The notes beneath the pieces are model-generated. The model saw only the letters and a program-made list of their open reading frames with translations, did not search any database and had not been told where the DNA came from. A stretch of DNA of 64,000 bases, from NCBI GenBank assembly GCA_947040455.1, contig CAMRBN010000004.1, positions 1 to 64,000 on the forward strand, read 5' to 3'. The first letter of the stretch is position 1, and the number at the start of each line of letters is the position of its first letter. Positions 13,016 to 23,576 of this stretch are shown in pieces. A program made the translations under genes and the position numbers. Source of the stretch: an uncultured Mycoplasma sp. (GTDB taxonomy: Bacteria > Bacillota_I > Bacilli_A > Mycoplasmatales > Metamycoplasmataceae).

Positions 13016-14293
13016 CTATCTTTTTTTATTTCTAGATTCAATATTTACTTCATCAGTTTTGACAATAGCATCTGCTGCAACAGAGTCTTCTTGCGAAGTG
13101 TATAACTCATCATAATCAGGAATTTCATGTTGCAATAATTCATCTTCATAGAGAGAGAATTTATCTTCTTGTTTTTTATTAGTTTTATGTTTTTTATATC
13201 AAGGTTTCTTGGTAACAACTTGTTCAACTAATTCATCCAATATAGGAAAGTCATTAGGAGAATCATTAATTATTTTTTGTACATTTTGTACAAATTCTTG
13301 TTGGTTTTCAATGGTTTCTTGTTGGTTTTCAATTCTTTCCTGTTGGTTTTCAATGGTTTTTCTTTGTTTTTTGAGTTGTTCTTGTTGCTTTTTCAATTGT
13401 TTTTGACCTTTAACAATTAAGTGATTATCACTCAATCAGAAATAAATAAAAGGCAAGAAGATAGCTCCTGATAATCAATTACCCATCATGGCAGGTATCA
13501 TATTTATAAAGAAACTTCTAAATGATCAATCTGCCAAAGATATTGGGACATTAAAGACTCCTTGACCAACATTTTGTAATAACTCACTATCAGAATGTGT
13601 TCAACCAAAAGCAAAAATAATTGAATTGGCAGTTACATGTTGGAATCCAACTATTGCAAATAATCAAATTGGGAAATAAATTAAAAAGATTTTGGCAATT
13701 GAGTGTTTAGTAGCCATAGTTGATCATACTGTTCCAGCAACTAAAATATTACATAAAATTCCTGAAAAAAAAGCATGTCATCATTCCATATTAACTTTTT
13801 TGGCAATTATTTGTTGTAAAACAAATAAGTGTTTTTCGTTAAAAACATGAGCACCTCTTGCAATTGCTGCAATTATAAAGGCACCGATAATGTTACCCAA
13901 TAATGTTAATGATCATTTAAAAACCACTGGTGGAATTTTAATTTGTTTAGTTAAAATAGCAATAGAAGTTAAATTATCAGAAGTAAATAAAGAACCTCCT
14001 AAAAAAACTATCAACAAAAGGCCAACAGGAAAAACAGCGGCGCCAATAATCAAAGGTCAGCCACTCATATCAATTTTTGGAGCATCATTATTTAAAATTA
14101 ACCTATCTTGTCAACCATCAGCAAAAACACTAGCATCTTGCATACCCGCAACAACTGTAATAAAAGCTATATATGCAATACCTACATAAATACATCCCAT
14201 TATTCCTAAAAAAATTAATTTTCATCATTTAAGTTTTGTTTTTTTAACAGCGAAATCTATAGCATTATTAAAATTATCTTTGTAATCATGCAT
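13016..14293 (-). CDS. Formate/nitrite transporter with heptad-repeat C-terminal tail
   Basis: A 425-residue membrane protein. Residues 1-285 form a six-helix FNT channel: LGGSLFTSDNLTS matches the conserved first-half motif and VGFQHVTANSIIF holds the central His of the family. FNT pentamers export formate, or move nitrite or lactate. Residues 287-425 are an extra cytosolic tail not found in ordinary 260-290-residue members. It opens with about seven heptads of the type NQQE-x-I-E (for example ERIENQQETIENQQE), a clear coiled-coil pattern, and ends in an acidic segment. Start ATG follows AAGGAT. The gene is flanked by two choline-kinase-like genes on the opposite strand. Substrate and role of the tail are unknown. 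Confidence 0.88.
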
Positions 14294-14395
14294 AAAAAAA
14301 TCCTTGCTCTCAATATTTTAAGTTAGTATATTATAATACTTTTATTATATAAATGATAAAATTAATTATAAAATTAAATTAAATAGGATGTAAAA

Positions 14396-15133
14396 ATGAA
14401 AATAAAAATTGAGAATGGTCACACTAATATTTCCTATAAAGATGGTAATGTTTTTTTACAACAAAAAATATATAATAATTTTAACCATAAAATCAATTAT
14501 GAAATTTTAGAAAAATTTGATTTTGTACCCAAATTAATTTCTCAAAATGAAGTGGAAAATAAGTGAGAATTTATTGAAGGACAAACTCCTTTAATAACAG
14601 ATGAAATTTTAAATTCCCTTGCTGATAATTTAAAAATTGTACATAATTCTAAAATTGTTTTTCCTCCTTTTAATATTGCAGCAAGAATAAAAGAGTATCG
14701 TAAAATAATGTGAGAAAAAGGCATCAAAATTCCTATCATTCATGATTACTATAAAAGAATTAATTACATTATTAAGAACCAAGATAAATCAACTCCAATT
14801 CATTCAGATATTTGAGAAGAAAATTTACTCCAAGATAAAAATGGTAAATTATTTATTTGTGATTGAGAATTTGCACATATGGGAGATAAGAATTTTGAAC
14901 TGGCATACATTATTGAAAGCTTAAGACTTAGCGATGAACAAGAAACAATTTTCTTAAATCGTTATGATGATTATAACTATCAATTTATTAATAACCACAA
15001 AGAATTAGTTAACTATTTGATTATTCTATGAAACAATTCTCAACCCAAAAAAGTTTTTGATGATCAAGAATTTATTAATAAATTAGAGAAATTTCAAAAA
15101 GAAAGAAACAATAAAAAATCTAATAACAATTAG
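14396..15133 (+). CDS. Choline-kinase/APH-fold small-molecule kinase (second copy)
   Basis: A 245-residue kinase-fold protein. The N-terminal ENGHTNISY resembles the G-x-TN-x-x-Y nucleotide loop of LicA-type choline kinases; the catalytic loop is IHSDIWEENLLQD, followed by the metal-binding ICDWEF. Note that the usual HGD or HND is HSD here. Start ATG has AGGATG directly upstream. Several TGA codons are Trp. It likely phosphorylates a small alcohol or amine such as choline, or thiamine, but this is inference from the family. It is diverged from the copy at 12391. Confidence 0.8.
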
Positions 15134-15141
15134 ATTTTTTT
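15113..15141. terminator. Bidirectional terminator between kinase and rpmB
   Basis: A perfect 12-bp stem (AAAAAATCTAAT / ATTAGATTTTTT) with loop AACA overlaps the kinase stop codon and ends in a T-run on both strands; it also lies 7 bases beyond the rpmB stop on the minus strand. Confidence 0.85.
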
Positions 15142-15147
15142 ATTTGT

Positions 15148-15339
15148 TTAGATTCTTCCTTGTTTACGAAGTGTTCTTTTTGTTTTAGCAGTAACTCTTA
15201 AAGTTATTTTTTCACCATTTTCAACAATAGTTACTTTTTGAAGATTTAAGTTAAATCTTCTCTTTGAAGTATTAAGGGCATGAGAACGTAAATTTCCTGA
15301 CATTGGTTTTTTACCGGTGATTTCATCTACTCTTGACAT
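15148..15339 (-). CDS. rpmB: 50S ribosomal protein L28
   Basis: A 63-residue basic ribosomal protein of the large subunit. The N-terminus ([13 protein letters not shown]) and [18 protein letters not shown] match L28, with the usual length of 60-65. Start ATG follows a full AAGGAGG ribosome site. It stands alone, convergent with the kinase gene and sharing its terminator. Confidence 0.95.
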   Translation of the reverse strand: MSRVDEITGKKPMSGNLRSHALNTSKRRFNLNLQKVTIVENGEKITLRVTAKTKRTLRKQGRI

Positions 15340-15409
15340 AATTTGCCTCCTTATTAGTTAATATATTATACATAATTCTATAAATATCTAATTAAAAAAA
15401 TATTAATTA

Positions 15410-17359
15410 TTATAGACTTTTAATTTTTTCAAGAATTTTATCAACATCAAATCCTTTTTGTTTATAAAGTTCATCACCATCCATAGATTTCCCAAATTCA
15501 AAAGCACCTATGTGAAGATTTTTTTGATTTTTTGGATGGATGGATAATCATTTATAATCAGCCGAGGCTTCTATTGTGATTAATGCTTTTTTTGCTTTAA
15601 ATAATTCTTCTAAATTTTCTGGTTTTCAATTAGATAATTTATCCAAACAAGGAACAGAAACTACTCTAGTGTTTTCTAATTTACTAGCTAGTTCTTTTGC
15701 CAAACTAATTTCAGAACCTGACGCTGCAATAACATAATCTGGATTATTGCAAGCAATTAATTCATATGCACCTTTTTTAATCTCATCAATTGAACGATTT
15801 GCATCAAAAGATTCAAGATTTTGTCTAGATAAAATCAATATGTTGGTATTTCTTTTGGATTCAAAAGCTTCGATCAAAGCAACCCTAGTTTCAGTTTCAT
15901 CACAAGGTCTATGAACATCAACATTAGCAATCGATCTCAACATAGGTAATTGATCAAAAGGTTGATGTGTTGGACCATCACCTCCGACTTGATAAGAATC
16001 ATGTGTAAAGGCAAAAATATTTGGAATTTCCATCATTGCCCCTAATCTAATAGCGCTTTTCATATAATCAGCAAACACCAAAAATGTTCCACCAATTGTT
16101 TTCAAAGCTCCATGCAAATTAATACCATTAGAAATAGCTGCCATTGCGAATTCTCTAATACCTAAATAAACAGCATTCCCTCCATCTAAAAAAGATTTAT
16201 CAGAAATAGCAATTTGCGTAGATGAAGAAACATCCACTCCCAAAGAAATAGCATTCTTTGTTGATTCATGTAAATTAGAGATTAAATCTTTAATGTACAT
16301 TCTAGTAGCTAAATTATTATTGTCAAATCTTGTATTATTTAATATTTCATTAAAATCAACTTTGTTTTTTATTCATGAATCAACAATATCAAATTCTTTT
16401 TCATCTACTTTTTTATATTTTTCTAAAGTTAATGCTCAATTATTAAAAGCTTCTTCTCCTCTATTTTTAACATGTTTTTCAAAATGGTCATAAATGTCTT
16501 GATCAACATCTCATCCTGCAAAGTTAGTATCATAATGTTTATTAAATTTAATTAAATCATCTTCACCCACAACTCCGTGATGACCTTTAAATGAAGATTG
16601 GGAATTCAATCCTTCGGCAATAATTGTTTCCACCTCTATAAAAGATGGTTTACCACTTTTTTGAGCTTTTCTAATAGCGTTTTCAATTTCAATTGGTTCA
16701 TTGGAAGTTTTTTGATAAAATCAATTGTTAGATTCAAATCTCATTTTCAAATTTTCAATACTCACTTGATCCACAGATGAATCTAATTGAAATTTATTTG
16801 AATCATGTAAAACAATTAATTTGTCTAAACCTAACCTCCCTGCAATAGCGCTTGATTCATAGGAAATACCTTCTTGCAAATCACCATCTCCTACAACTAC
16901 ATAAGTGTAGTGATCAAATATTTTAGGAAACTTTTCGATTGTTGTTTTTTCAAGATATTTTTGAGCAATTGCCATTCCTACAGCCATGGCAAAACCTTGA
17001 CCCAAAGGACCTGTTGAAGCATCAACAAAATTATCATTAGCATATTCAAATTCAGGATGTCCAGGAGTTTTGGAACCATCTTTTTTAAAATTTTGTAATT
17101 CTTTTTTATTTAGTAAACCTGAAAAATGCAAAATAGGATATACAGACATTGAGCCATGACCACCACTTAAAACAAATCTATCTCTATTAATTCATTTACC
17201 ATCTTGCGAATTAATGTTTATAAATTTAGTAAACAAAGTATAAGTAATAGGTGCTGCAGATATAGTCATTCCTACATGTCCACCTTTAGCTGCTTCAATA
17301 GATTTTAAACCAAAATATCTCATTGCATTTATAAATTTCATTTCTTTATTTTCTAACAT
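15410..17359 (-). CDS. tkt: Transketolase
   Basis: A 649-residue thiamine-diphosphate enzyme of the non-oxidative pentose phosphate pathway, moving two-carbon units between sugar phosphates. The N-terminal part has SGGHGSMS and the ThDP/metal motif GDGDLQEGIS followed by DSN; the middle pyrimidine-binding domain has IREFAMAAISNGI and THDSYQVGGDGPTHQP with the substrate-binding His residues; a C-terminal regulatory-type domain ends the protein. Full length for the family. Start ATG follows AAGG. It links the deoxyribose and ribose phosphates made by the nucleoside salvage genes nearby to glycolysis. No other gene is in its transcript. Confidence 0.96.
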
Positions 17360-17445
17360 TATTTTTTACCTTTTTTCTTATTTTATTAAATATAATTATA
17401 ATCTTTAAAGTCTGAAAAATGATAATGAAAATATGTTTTTTTTAG

Positions 17446-18366
17446 TTATCTAATAATATTAAAAGAATGTGGTTCATGGGCGCCCGATCCATGTGAATGA
17501 ATTGAGAATAATATTAATCCAAATACTACACCTAGCATCACAAGAGCAATAGTGACATATCATGTTTTGGCATTCATTTCATTGTGCAAAAATTCTGGGA
17601 TGAATTCAACAAGCGCACTAAATAAAATCAAAGAACCAACGCATACTTTTAAGAATGATATAAGAATGACATTGTCGTTCATATAATTAGCACTATATGC
17701 ACCAATGAAAATAAACGGAACTAAAAGTAAAGTACCTAAAAATGAGTTAAGGGCAGCTCTTCATTTATTAACTCCCATTTGCATTTGACGATAATACAAA
17801 ATAAGTTCTTCAGGAATTATATGCAAAATAAATGTTACCAAGAACACAATATCAACAGGACTTACAGAACCATTATGTTGAATATTAGAAATTAAAAAAC
17901 CAATAATTAATCCACCAGGTATACGATGAGATAATAAAAGTATTAACGCCAAAATTTTGGATTTTGGATTTACATCATTTAAGTTATATATTAAATTTGA
18001 GTGTTCATGATTTGACTCTAATGCATTTTCTTCTTTATTAGATATCTTTTTAGCTATTAAAAATTTTATTAATATAGACAAACCTAAAATTAAAAAAGCT
18101 CCTCCGCCAATAACACCAATATTGATTCCTCAAATAGCGCCTTGACTAAAATGTTCATGTTCCAAATGAATAGTTAACTCTTCTTTTGCTTCAGCATAGA
18201 ATCCAAAAATTGCTAAAATAATGAAAAAACCTGAAGAAAAAGCATATAAGTACATTGTCGCCTTTTTACTTATTGTTGGTTTGATGATTGGCAAAAGCAA
18301 ACCATATATTCAAGGAATGATAATAACAATAGAAGAAACTATCAAAATTATATAAATTAAATTCAT
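17446..18366 (-). CDS. ZIP-family metal transporter
   Basis: A 306-residue membrane protein with about eight hydrophobic segments. Two family metal-site helices are visible: LLLSHRIPGGLIIGF (H-x-x-P-x-G of TM4) and LHIIPEELI (the H-x-x-PE of TM5). The loop after TM3 is long and has His clusters (HLEHEH, ESNHEHS), and the C-terminal tail is again His-rich (HSHGSGAHEPHS). It should import Zn(II), Mn(II) or Fe(II). No clear ribosome site precedes the ATG. The altered TM4 motif (GG for EG) may change ion preference; this is speculation. Confidence 0.82.
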
Positions 18367-18507
18367 TACTGATTTATTGATTAGATTTTAATAACCAATA
18401 AAACTTTCTACATATATTTTAATAATATTATAATATAATTTTATTTAAATATTACAAAAAATATTTAAATATAAATAATTATTACAAATTATAAGAAGGA
18501 GGTGTAT

Positions 18508-18714
18508 ATGGCAAAACAATTATCAAATCATAAGATAACTTTGGTAGGTGCTTTAAGTGCATTTATTTTTGGACTTTTAATTGGAGGATTTGTTTATTTA
18601 GCTATCAAAACTCTTAATTTAAAAAGCAAACTTTGATACATTTTATTCGCGTTTCTTCCACCAGTTATTGGTTTCGTTATTTATTGAAGATCAAAAGCTA
18701 AAGTAGTTAAATAA
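18508..18714 (+). CDS. Small two-TM membrane protein
   Basis: A 68-residue protein with two hydrophobic segments (about residues 13-35 and 43-60), a short basic start (MAKQLSNHK) and a basic end (WRSKAKVVK). No family is recognised. A perfect ribosome site (AAGGAGG) lies 5 bases before the ATG and a terminator follows directly, so this is very likely a real single-gene transcript. Two TGA codons are read as Trp. Confidence 0.75.
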
Positions 18715-18725
18715 CAATATCTATC

Positions 18726-18758
18726 AAAATATCTTAAATTTATTTAGGATATTTTTTT
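18726..18758. terminator. Terminator between small membrane protein and PTS genes
   Basis: A 13-bp stem (AAAATATCTTAAA / TTTAGGATATTTT, one G-T pair) with loop TTTA, followed by seven T on the plus strand. It ends the 18508 gene and may also serve the convergent PTS operon. Confidence 0.8.
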
Positions 18759-18764
18759 ATACTT

Positions 18765-21044
18765 TTAATTAAAATGTTTTTCTTCAATTGTCATTATCAA
18801 ATCTCCGGCTTTCACTTTCTGACCATATTCAACAACTAAATTTATTGTTTTATTTGAGTCTAACTCGGGAAACACAATAGGACTCATTGATGATTTGGCC
18901 TTTGCTATTTCTATTAAATTTATGTTAGCAATATTTGAATTTATATTTACAGCACCCATTTTTCCTTTTAATTTAAATATTTTTTTATTTTTCTCAGATG
19001 TATCTATACCAACATGCAACAATATAGATGTACCATCTTGTGACTTAAATGTATATGCATGATTAGTATGAAATATATTTGTTAAATAACCATCAATAGG
19101 AGAAAATATATTAGATGATTCGGGAATAATTGCAATGCCATTTCCTATTGCACCTTGACTAAATAATTCATCCGGAACATCTGCAAGTCGAACAATTTCT
19201 CCATCAAATGGAGCATACACATTTAGTGTTTTGAATTCTACTTTTATATAATTTAAATTTTCATGATTCATTGTTTGTGAATCATCATTGTTAATAAAAT
19301 CATTTATTTTTTGTGACAAAATTGTTGCCTCGCCACCAAAAATAATTTGTAATGCATTACCATTAATAACCATGCCCTTGGATCCCAAAGAGTCAAAAGA
19401 TTCCTTTGTGATATTAGTAACATCATTTACGCTGACTCTTAATCTAGTAGCACAAGCAGAAACATCCTTTAAATTATTTTGACCACCAAGATTTTTAATT
19501 ATCTCCAAGACTCTTTCATCTGGTTGATTCTTATTTTGATTTGTTTTTGTTTTTTGATAATCATTTTTTGACATTAATTTGATTACATTATCTCCACGAC
19601 CAGGAGTTTGAATATTGAATTTTTTAATGAAAAATAAAAATGTTACAAATGCAAACAATCCTTCACCAGCTGCCAAGACAAATGCAAAATAAAATTTGGT
19701 TCCTTTTAAAACAGGAAGAGCTCCATATATCATTAGGTCAATGAATCCACGCGCAAAACCTACTCCTATATGTGCACCACTAAGTTCCATAAACATATAT
19801 GAAAAACCTGATAGCGGAACATAAACTAAATAAAATAACAATGGTGCTGCAAATAAAAATGTAAATTCCAAAGGTTCTGTAATTCCTGTCAAGAAAGCGA
19901 CTGCCATTGATGAACCTACCACAATAGAAACATCTCTTCTATTTTTCTTTTCAGAAGCAACAATTAAAGCTGCGCCGATACCCATACAAACACCTAAGTA
20001 TGTAGGATAATCTTGAGTATATCTTCCTGCATAAACTCCGGTATATTGATAAAATCAATCAAATATTGGTACTTGATTCATTCCTGATGTCAATGTGTTA
20101 TATGGTAATGAGTTAATGAAGTTTCAAATGTTTTGATCACCTTCAATATTAGCACCTCCATTAAATTTATCGAACAAAGTCATTATTTTGGCTTGATCAG
20201 TCAAAGAAACTCCGGCTTCCATAATTCCAGTGTTCAATGCGTCAGAAGTAAGTACACCTCCAAAAGGAGTTTGAAATGCTAAAACAATAGGAATATGATG
20301 TAATCCAAAAGGCATTAAAGCTCTTCCTAATATACCATATAGTAATCCACCTGTTCCTCCAGGGGCTCCTTGGATTCCTTCTCCCATTTTTAAAATTGCT
20401 AATCCTACTCAAGGTCAAAAAACAAGAAATGTTGTTGAAAGTAAAAACATAATTGGTATCAACATAATTGGTACCAATCTTATTCCTGAAAAAAAATCTA
20501 ATGCTTTTGGTACTTGCAATACAGATACTTTATTAAATATAAATGATGTTAGCAGTCCAACAATTATACCTCCAAATATTGATGTTTGAATTGTTGGCAA
20601 TCCTAATGTTGTACTAGACATACCTGTAATTTGTGTATGAAATCACATAATTGACTTTAAAGTTCCATCTTCATTAAATTGTAAAAAAGCTAATTGAGAA
20701 GAACAAAATACTAAATAAGCTATTGCTGCTGCAAAACCAGATGCTCCCCGATCTTTTGAAAACGTTATCGTTATTGCTATACAAAACAATATGGGTAAAT
20801 TACCAAATATAACATCAGACATTCCTTTGAAAATATTTGCAAAAATTTCCCCTGTTTGAGAAGTTACGTTTGCACCTATGGAACCACCAATTCCTAAAAG
20901 CAATCCAGCTATTGGCAAAATTGCAATGGGTAACATTAACCCCCTTGATAGTTGATCAAAAAATGATTTTATTTTACCTTTATTTTTGCTATTTCTTGTT
21001 TGTCAAGATTTATAAATCTTATTTTCTTTAATGGTTAAATTCAT
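18765..21044 (-). CDS. PTS glucose/N-acetylhexosamine-type IICBA transporter
   Basis: A 759-residue fused transporter with order IIC-IIB-IIA. The IIC domain (to about residue 430) starts with LMLPIAILPIAGLLLGIGG and contains PFGLHHIPIV and the family motif GITEPLEFTFLFAAPLL. The IIB domain has the phosphorylated C531 in SACATRLRV. A C-terminal Crr-like IIA domain (from about residue 600: VYAPFDGEIV) has its phosphorylated His at H677 in LLHVGIDT. Its ATG is one base after the nanE stop, so the two are coupled. With nanE and an RpiR regulator upstream, the likely cargo is an amino sugar such as GlcNAc or ManNAc rather than plain glucose; this is inference. The IIA domain could also serve other PTS. 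Confidence 0.88.
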
Positions 21045-21045
21045 T

Positions 21046-21741
21046 TTATTTAATTCCTAAATAATCATAAAATCTTTTAGTTATTTCTTGTGGTCTTGTA
21101 ATAGCAGAACCAACAACTACTCCGAAGCAACCTAAATCAAATAATTGTTTAACTTGTGAAGGCTCTCAAATACCACCTTCCGCAATAATTGGTATAGAAG
21201 TTATTTCTAATATCTCTTTTATAAATTCAAAATTATTGGAAATATTATCCAAACCTTTTGTTTCTTCAGTATATCCTCGTAAAGTAGTACCAATTAAATC
21301 AAATTTTAATTTTATTGCCATTTCAACATCTTCAAGATTTGAACAATCTGCCATCAAAGTAATATCATCATGATTTTTTCTTACATATTCTACAATAAAA
21401 TTCAAGTCTTCATTTGGCCTTTCTCTTTTTGTTGCATCCAGAGCTATACAATTTACTCCAAGTTCAATTAATTGCTTTACCTCTTTTAATGTTGGAGTGA
21501 TAAATACATTAGAATTATCATACTTTTGTTTTATCAAACCTATTATGGGTAAATTAGTTACTTTCATAATTGATTGAATATGATCGAATTGACTTAACCT
21601 CAAAACTTTAGCTCCTCCATCTATAACTGATTTAGCAACTAATGTAATTGCTTCAACATTGTTTAAATGTTCTTTATCAACAGCTTGACAAGAAACTATT
21701 AAATTATTCTGAATCGATTTTAAAAAAAGTTCTTTTTTCAT
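21046..21741 (-). CDS. nanE: N-acetylmannosamine-6-phosphate 2-epimerase
   Basis: A 231-residue TIM-barrel epimerase converting ManNAc-6-P to GlcNAc-6-P. Family patterns: [13 protein letters not shown] near the start, [22 protein letters not shown] (with the catalytic Lys region), [29 protein letters not shown] and [12 protein letters not shown] towards the end. Length is as expected. It sits between the RpiR regulator and the IICBA PTS on one strand, one base before the PTS start. Together they suggest uptake and use of ManNAc or a related amino sugar. The downstream enzymes NagA/NagB are not in this window. Confidence 0.93.
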
Positions 21742-21840
21742 AACTAAATCTCCTTACACACAAAATTTTCTATGTGAATATAAATAATACAATTTATAAG
21801 TTTTGCACAAAGAATACAGGGAGGTTTTCCCACAAAAGAT

Positions 21841-21871
21841 ATTAAAAGATTATTTTTATTAAAAGATTATT
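21841..21871. repeat. 14-bp tandem direct repeat at the end of rpiR
   Basis: ATTAAAAGATTATT occurs at 21841-21854 and again at 21858-21871, 3 bases apart; the second copy covers the rpiR stop codon. It may be slippage or a small duplication, or a binding site ahead of nanE. Confidence 0.5.
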
Positions 21872-22691
21872 GGAATTTTTCCCAATTATCAAGAAATTCT
21901 TTTTCTTGTTGAATTTTATCTTGATTATTTGTTAGTAAATATATTTCTAAAAATATTGCATCAGATAATATAAGTTGCGAAATTTTTGAACTAGTCGCAA
22001 TTACTCGCATGTTTTTTGCTAAATCCATTAAATTTATTTTAAAATCAATGTTTTTTAATTTTTTTTGATTAGCTGTTATTAATAGTGTTTTGCCTTCAAC
22101 ATTTTTTACACATTGATTAAGAAACAAAACTTCTTTAGTGGTTCCTGATTTAGAAAAGCAAATTAATAAATCTTTTTCATTAAAATGTGCAACTTTAAGA
22201 ATAGAATTATGAACATCATTTGAAGCAACAACGTTTAATCCTATTTTTTGAAGATTGGTAGCTAACTCAAGTGATGCTAAATATGATGAGCCTACACCAA
22301 AAATAATTATTTTTTTTGCTTTAAATATTTCCTGACAAATTTTTGAAAAATTTTTTAAATCTAAATTAATTAAAGTTTCATTAATTGCATAGTTATTGTA
22401 TGATCTTAAATTATTTATTCTATCATCAAGAGAAGTATTAGAACTTATGTTGTAAGACATTTCAATTTTAGTTAATTCTTGCTTAATAAATAATTTCATT
22501 TCTAATATAGTTGTAAAACCAAGTTTTTGTGACAATCTTGAAATAGAAGATTTGGATGTAAAAATTTCTTTTGCATAATCAACAATATTTAATAATAAAA
22601 ATTGACTAGGGTTTATGTTGATTTCTTTAACTATATCTATTTCAAGTTCGCTTAAAGAATTATTTAGTTGAATTATGGAGTTTATTTTCAT
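21867..22691 (-). CDS. RpiR-family transcriptional regulator
   Basis: A 274-residue DNA-binding regulator. The N-terminal HTH_6 domain (about residues 1-75) includes TSKSSISRLSQKLGF; the C-terminal SIS sugar-phosphate-binding domain (about 110-250) has FGVGSSYLASLELA and CFSKSGTTKE. RpiR proteins respond to phosphosugars such as MurNAc-6-P or GlcNAc-6-P. It is the first gene of the rpiR-nanE-PTS cluster and probably controls it. It is divergent from deoD across 175 bases, so it could also affect the nucleoside operon. The gap to nanE (125 bases) holds a small GGGA/TCCC hairpin near 21819-21831. Confidence 0.9.
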   Translation of the reverse strand: MKINSIIQLNNSLSELEIDIVKEININPSQFLLLNIVDYAKEIFTSKSSISRLSQKLGFTTILEMKLFIKQELTKIEMSYNISSNTSLDDRINNLRSYNNYAINETLINLDLKNFSKICQEIFKAKKIIIFGVGSSYLASLELATNLQKIGLNVVASNDVHNSILKVAHFNEKDLLICFSKSGTTKEVLFLNQCVKNVEGKTLLITANQKKLKNIDFKINLMDLAKNMRVIATSSKISQLILSDAIFLEIYLLTNNQDKIQQEKEFLDNWEKFQ

Positions 22692-22812
22692 TTATTTATA
22701 TGTTACTACTTAAATGAATATTTACTTTGCTTAAAAGAAAATAACTTAAAAGATAATAAAAAATAGCATTTGATAATTTAAATTTCTATTTTTCATATCC
22801 TATATATCAATT

Positions 22813-22823
22813 TATAATATAAT
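22813..22823 (+). promoter_or_regulatory. Overlapping -10 elements of the deoD operon
   Basis: Two overlapping TATAAT hexamers (22813-22818 and 22818-22823) lie about 45-55 bases upstream of the deoD start in the divergent rpiR/deoD region. No clear -35 box. Confidence 0.45.
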
Positions 22824-22866
22824 TTAATTAATTAGTAGTAAAAAACAAAATAATAAAGGATAAATC

Positions 22867-23565
22867 ATGACACCACACATAAATGCTAAAAAGGGAGAAA
22901 TTGCTAAAACAGTTTTAATGCCCGGAGATCCTTTAAGAGCTAAATTTATTGCGGATAATTACTTGCAAGATGTTAAGATAGTTAATCAAATCAGAAATAT
23001 GTTTATGTATACAGGAACATATAAAGGGAAGCCAATAACCGTTGCTGGTGGTGGAATGGGTTGCCCTTCTATTGGTATTTATTCATATGAACTTTTTAAG
23101 TTTTATGATGTAGATAATATTATTAGAGTTGGTTCTGCCGGTTCATACAAAGCTGATATCAAAATTTATGATTTAATTTTAGCGACAGAAGCAATTAGTG
23201 AAAATACATCTTTTACAGAATTAGTTTTAGAAGAATCTAGAGAAGTAATGTTGCCTTCAAAAGAATTAAACGACAAAATTATTGCAGCTGCTCAAAAATT
23301 AGATAAGAAATTAACTTTGGGAAGAGTACACTCTTCAGATGTTTTTTATTCTTCCATACCATTAGAAAAGAGAATTAAAAACACACAATCTTTAGCAGTA
23401 GAAATGGAATCTTACGCTTTATTTACTAATGCTGAAAAATTAGGAAAACAAGCAGCTTGTATTTTGACTGTTTCTGACAACTTAATAACCAACGAAGAAT
23501 CTAGCGCCGAAGAAAGACAAAGTGCTTTCAAAGACATGATGGAATTAGCATTGGAAACTTTATAA
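22867..23565 (+). CDS. deoD: Purine-nucleoside phosphorylase
   Basis: A 232-residue hexameric-type PNP that splits purine (deoxy)nucleosides into base and (deoxy)ribose-1-phosphate. Signatures: start TPHINAKKGEIAKTVLMPGDP, phosphate-site GGGMGCPSIGIYSYEL, RVGSAGS, VEMESYALF with the ribose-binding Met-Glu, and the catalytic Asp in VSDNL. Full length. Start ATG follows AAAGGAT. It is the first gene of a deoD-pdp-deoC operon, with only 11 bases before pdp. Confidence 0.96.
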   Translation: MTPHINAKKGEIAKTVLMPGDPLRAKFIADNYLQDVKIVNQIRNMFMYTGTYKGKPITVAGGGMGCPSIGIYSYELFKFYDVDNIIRVGSAGSYKADIKIYDLILATEAISENTSFTELVLEESREVMLPSKELNDKIIAAAQKLDKKLTLGRVHSSDVFYSSIPLEKRIKNTQSLAVEMESYALFTNAEKLGKQAACILTVSDNLITNEESSAEERQSAFKDMMELALETL

Positions 23566-23576
23566 AGTTATTAATT

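Noticed and set aside
13209..13406. Plus-strand Cys-rich ORF opposite the FNT tail
   Set aside because: Its Cys/Ser pattern is simply the antisense of the heptad repeat; no ribosome site.
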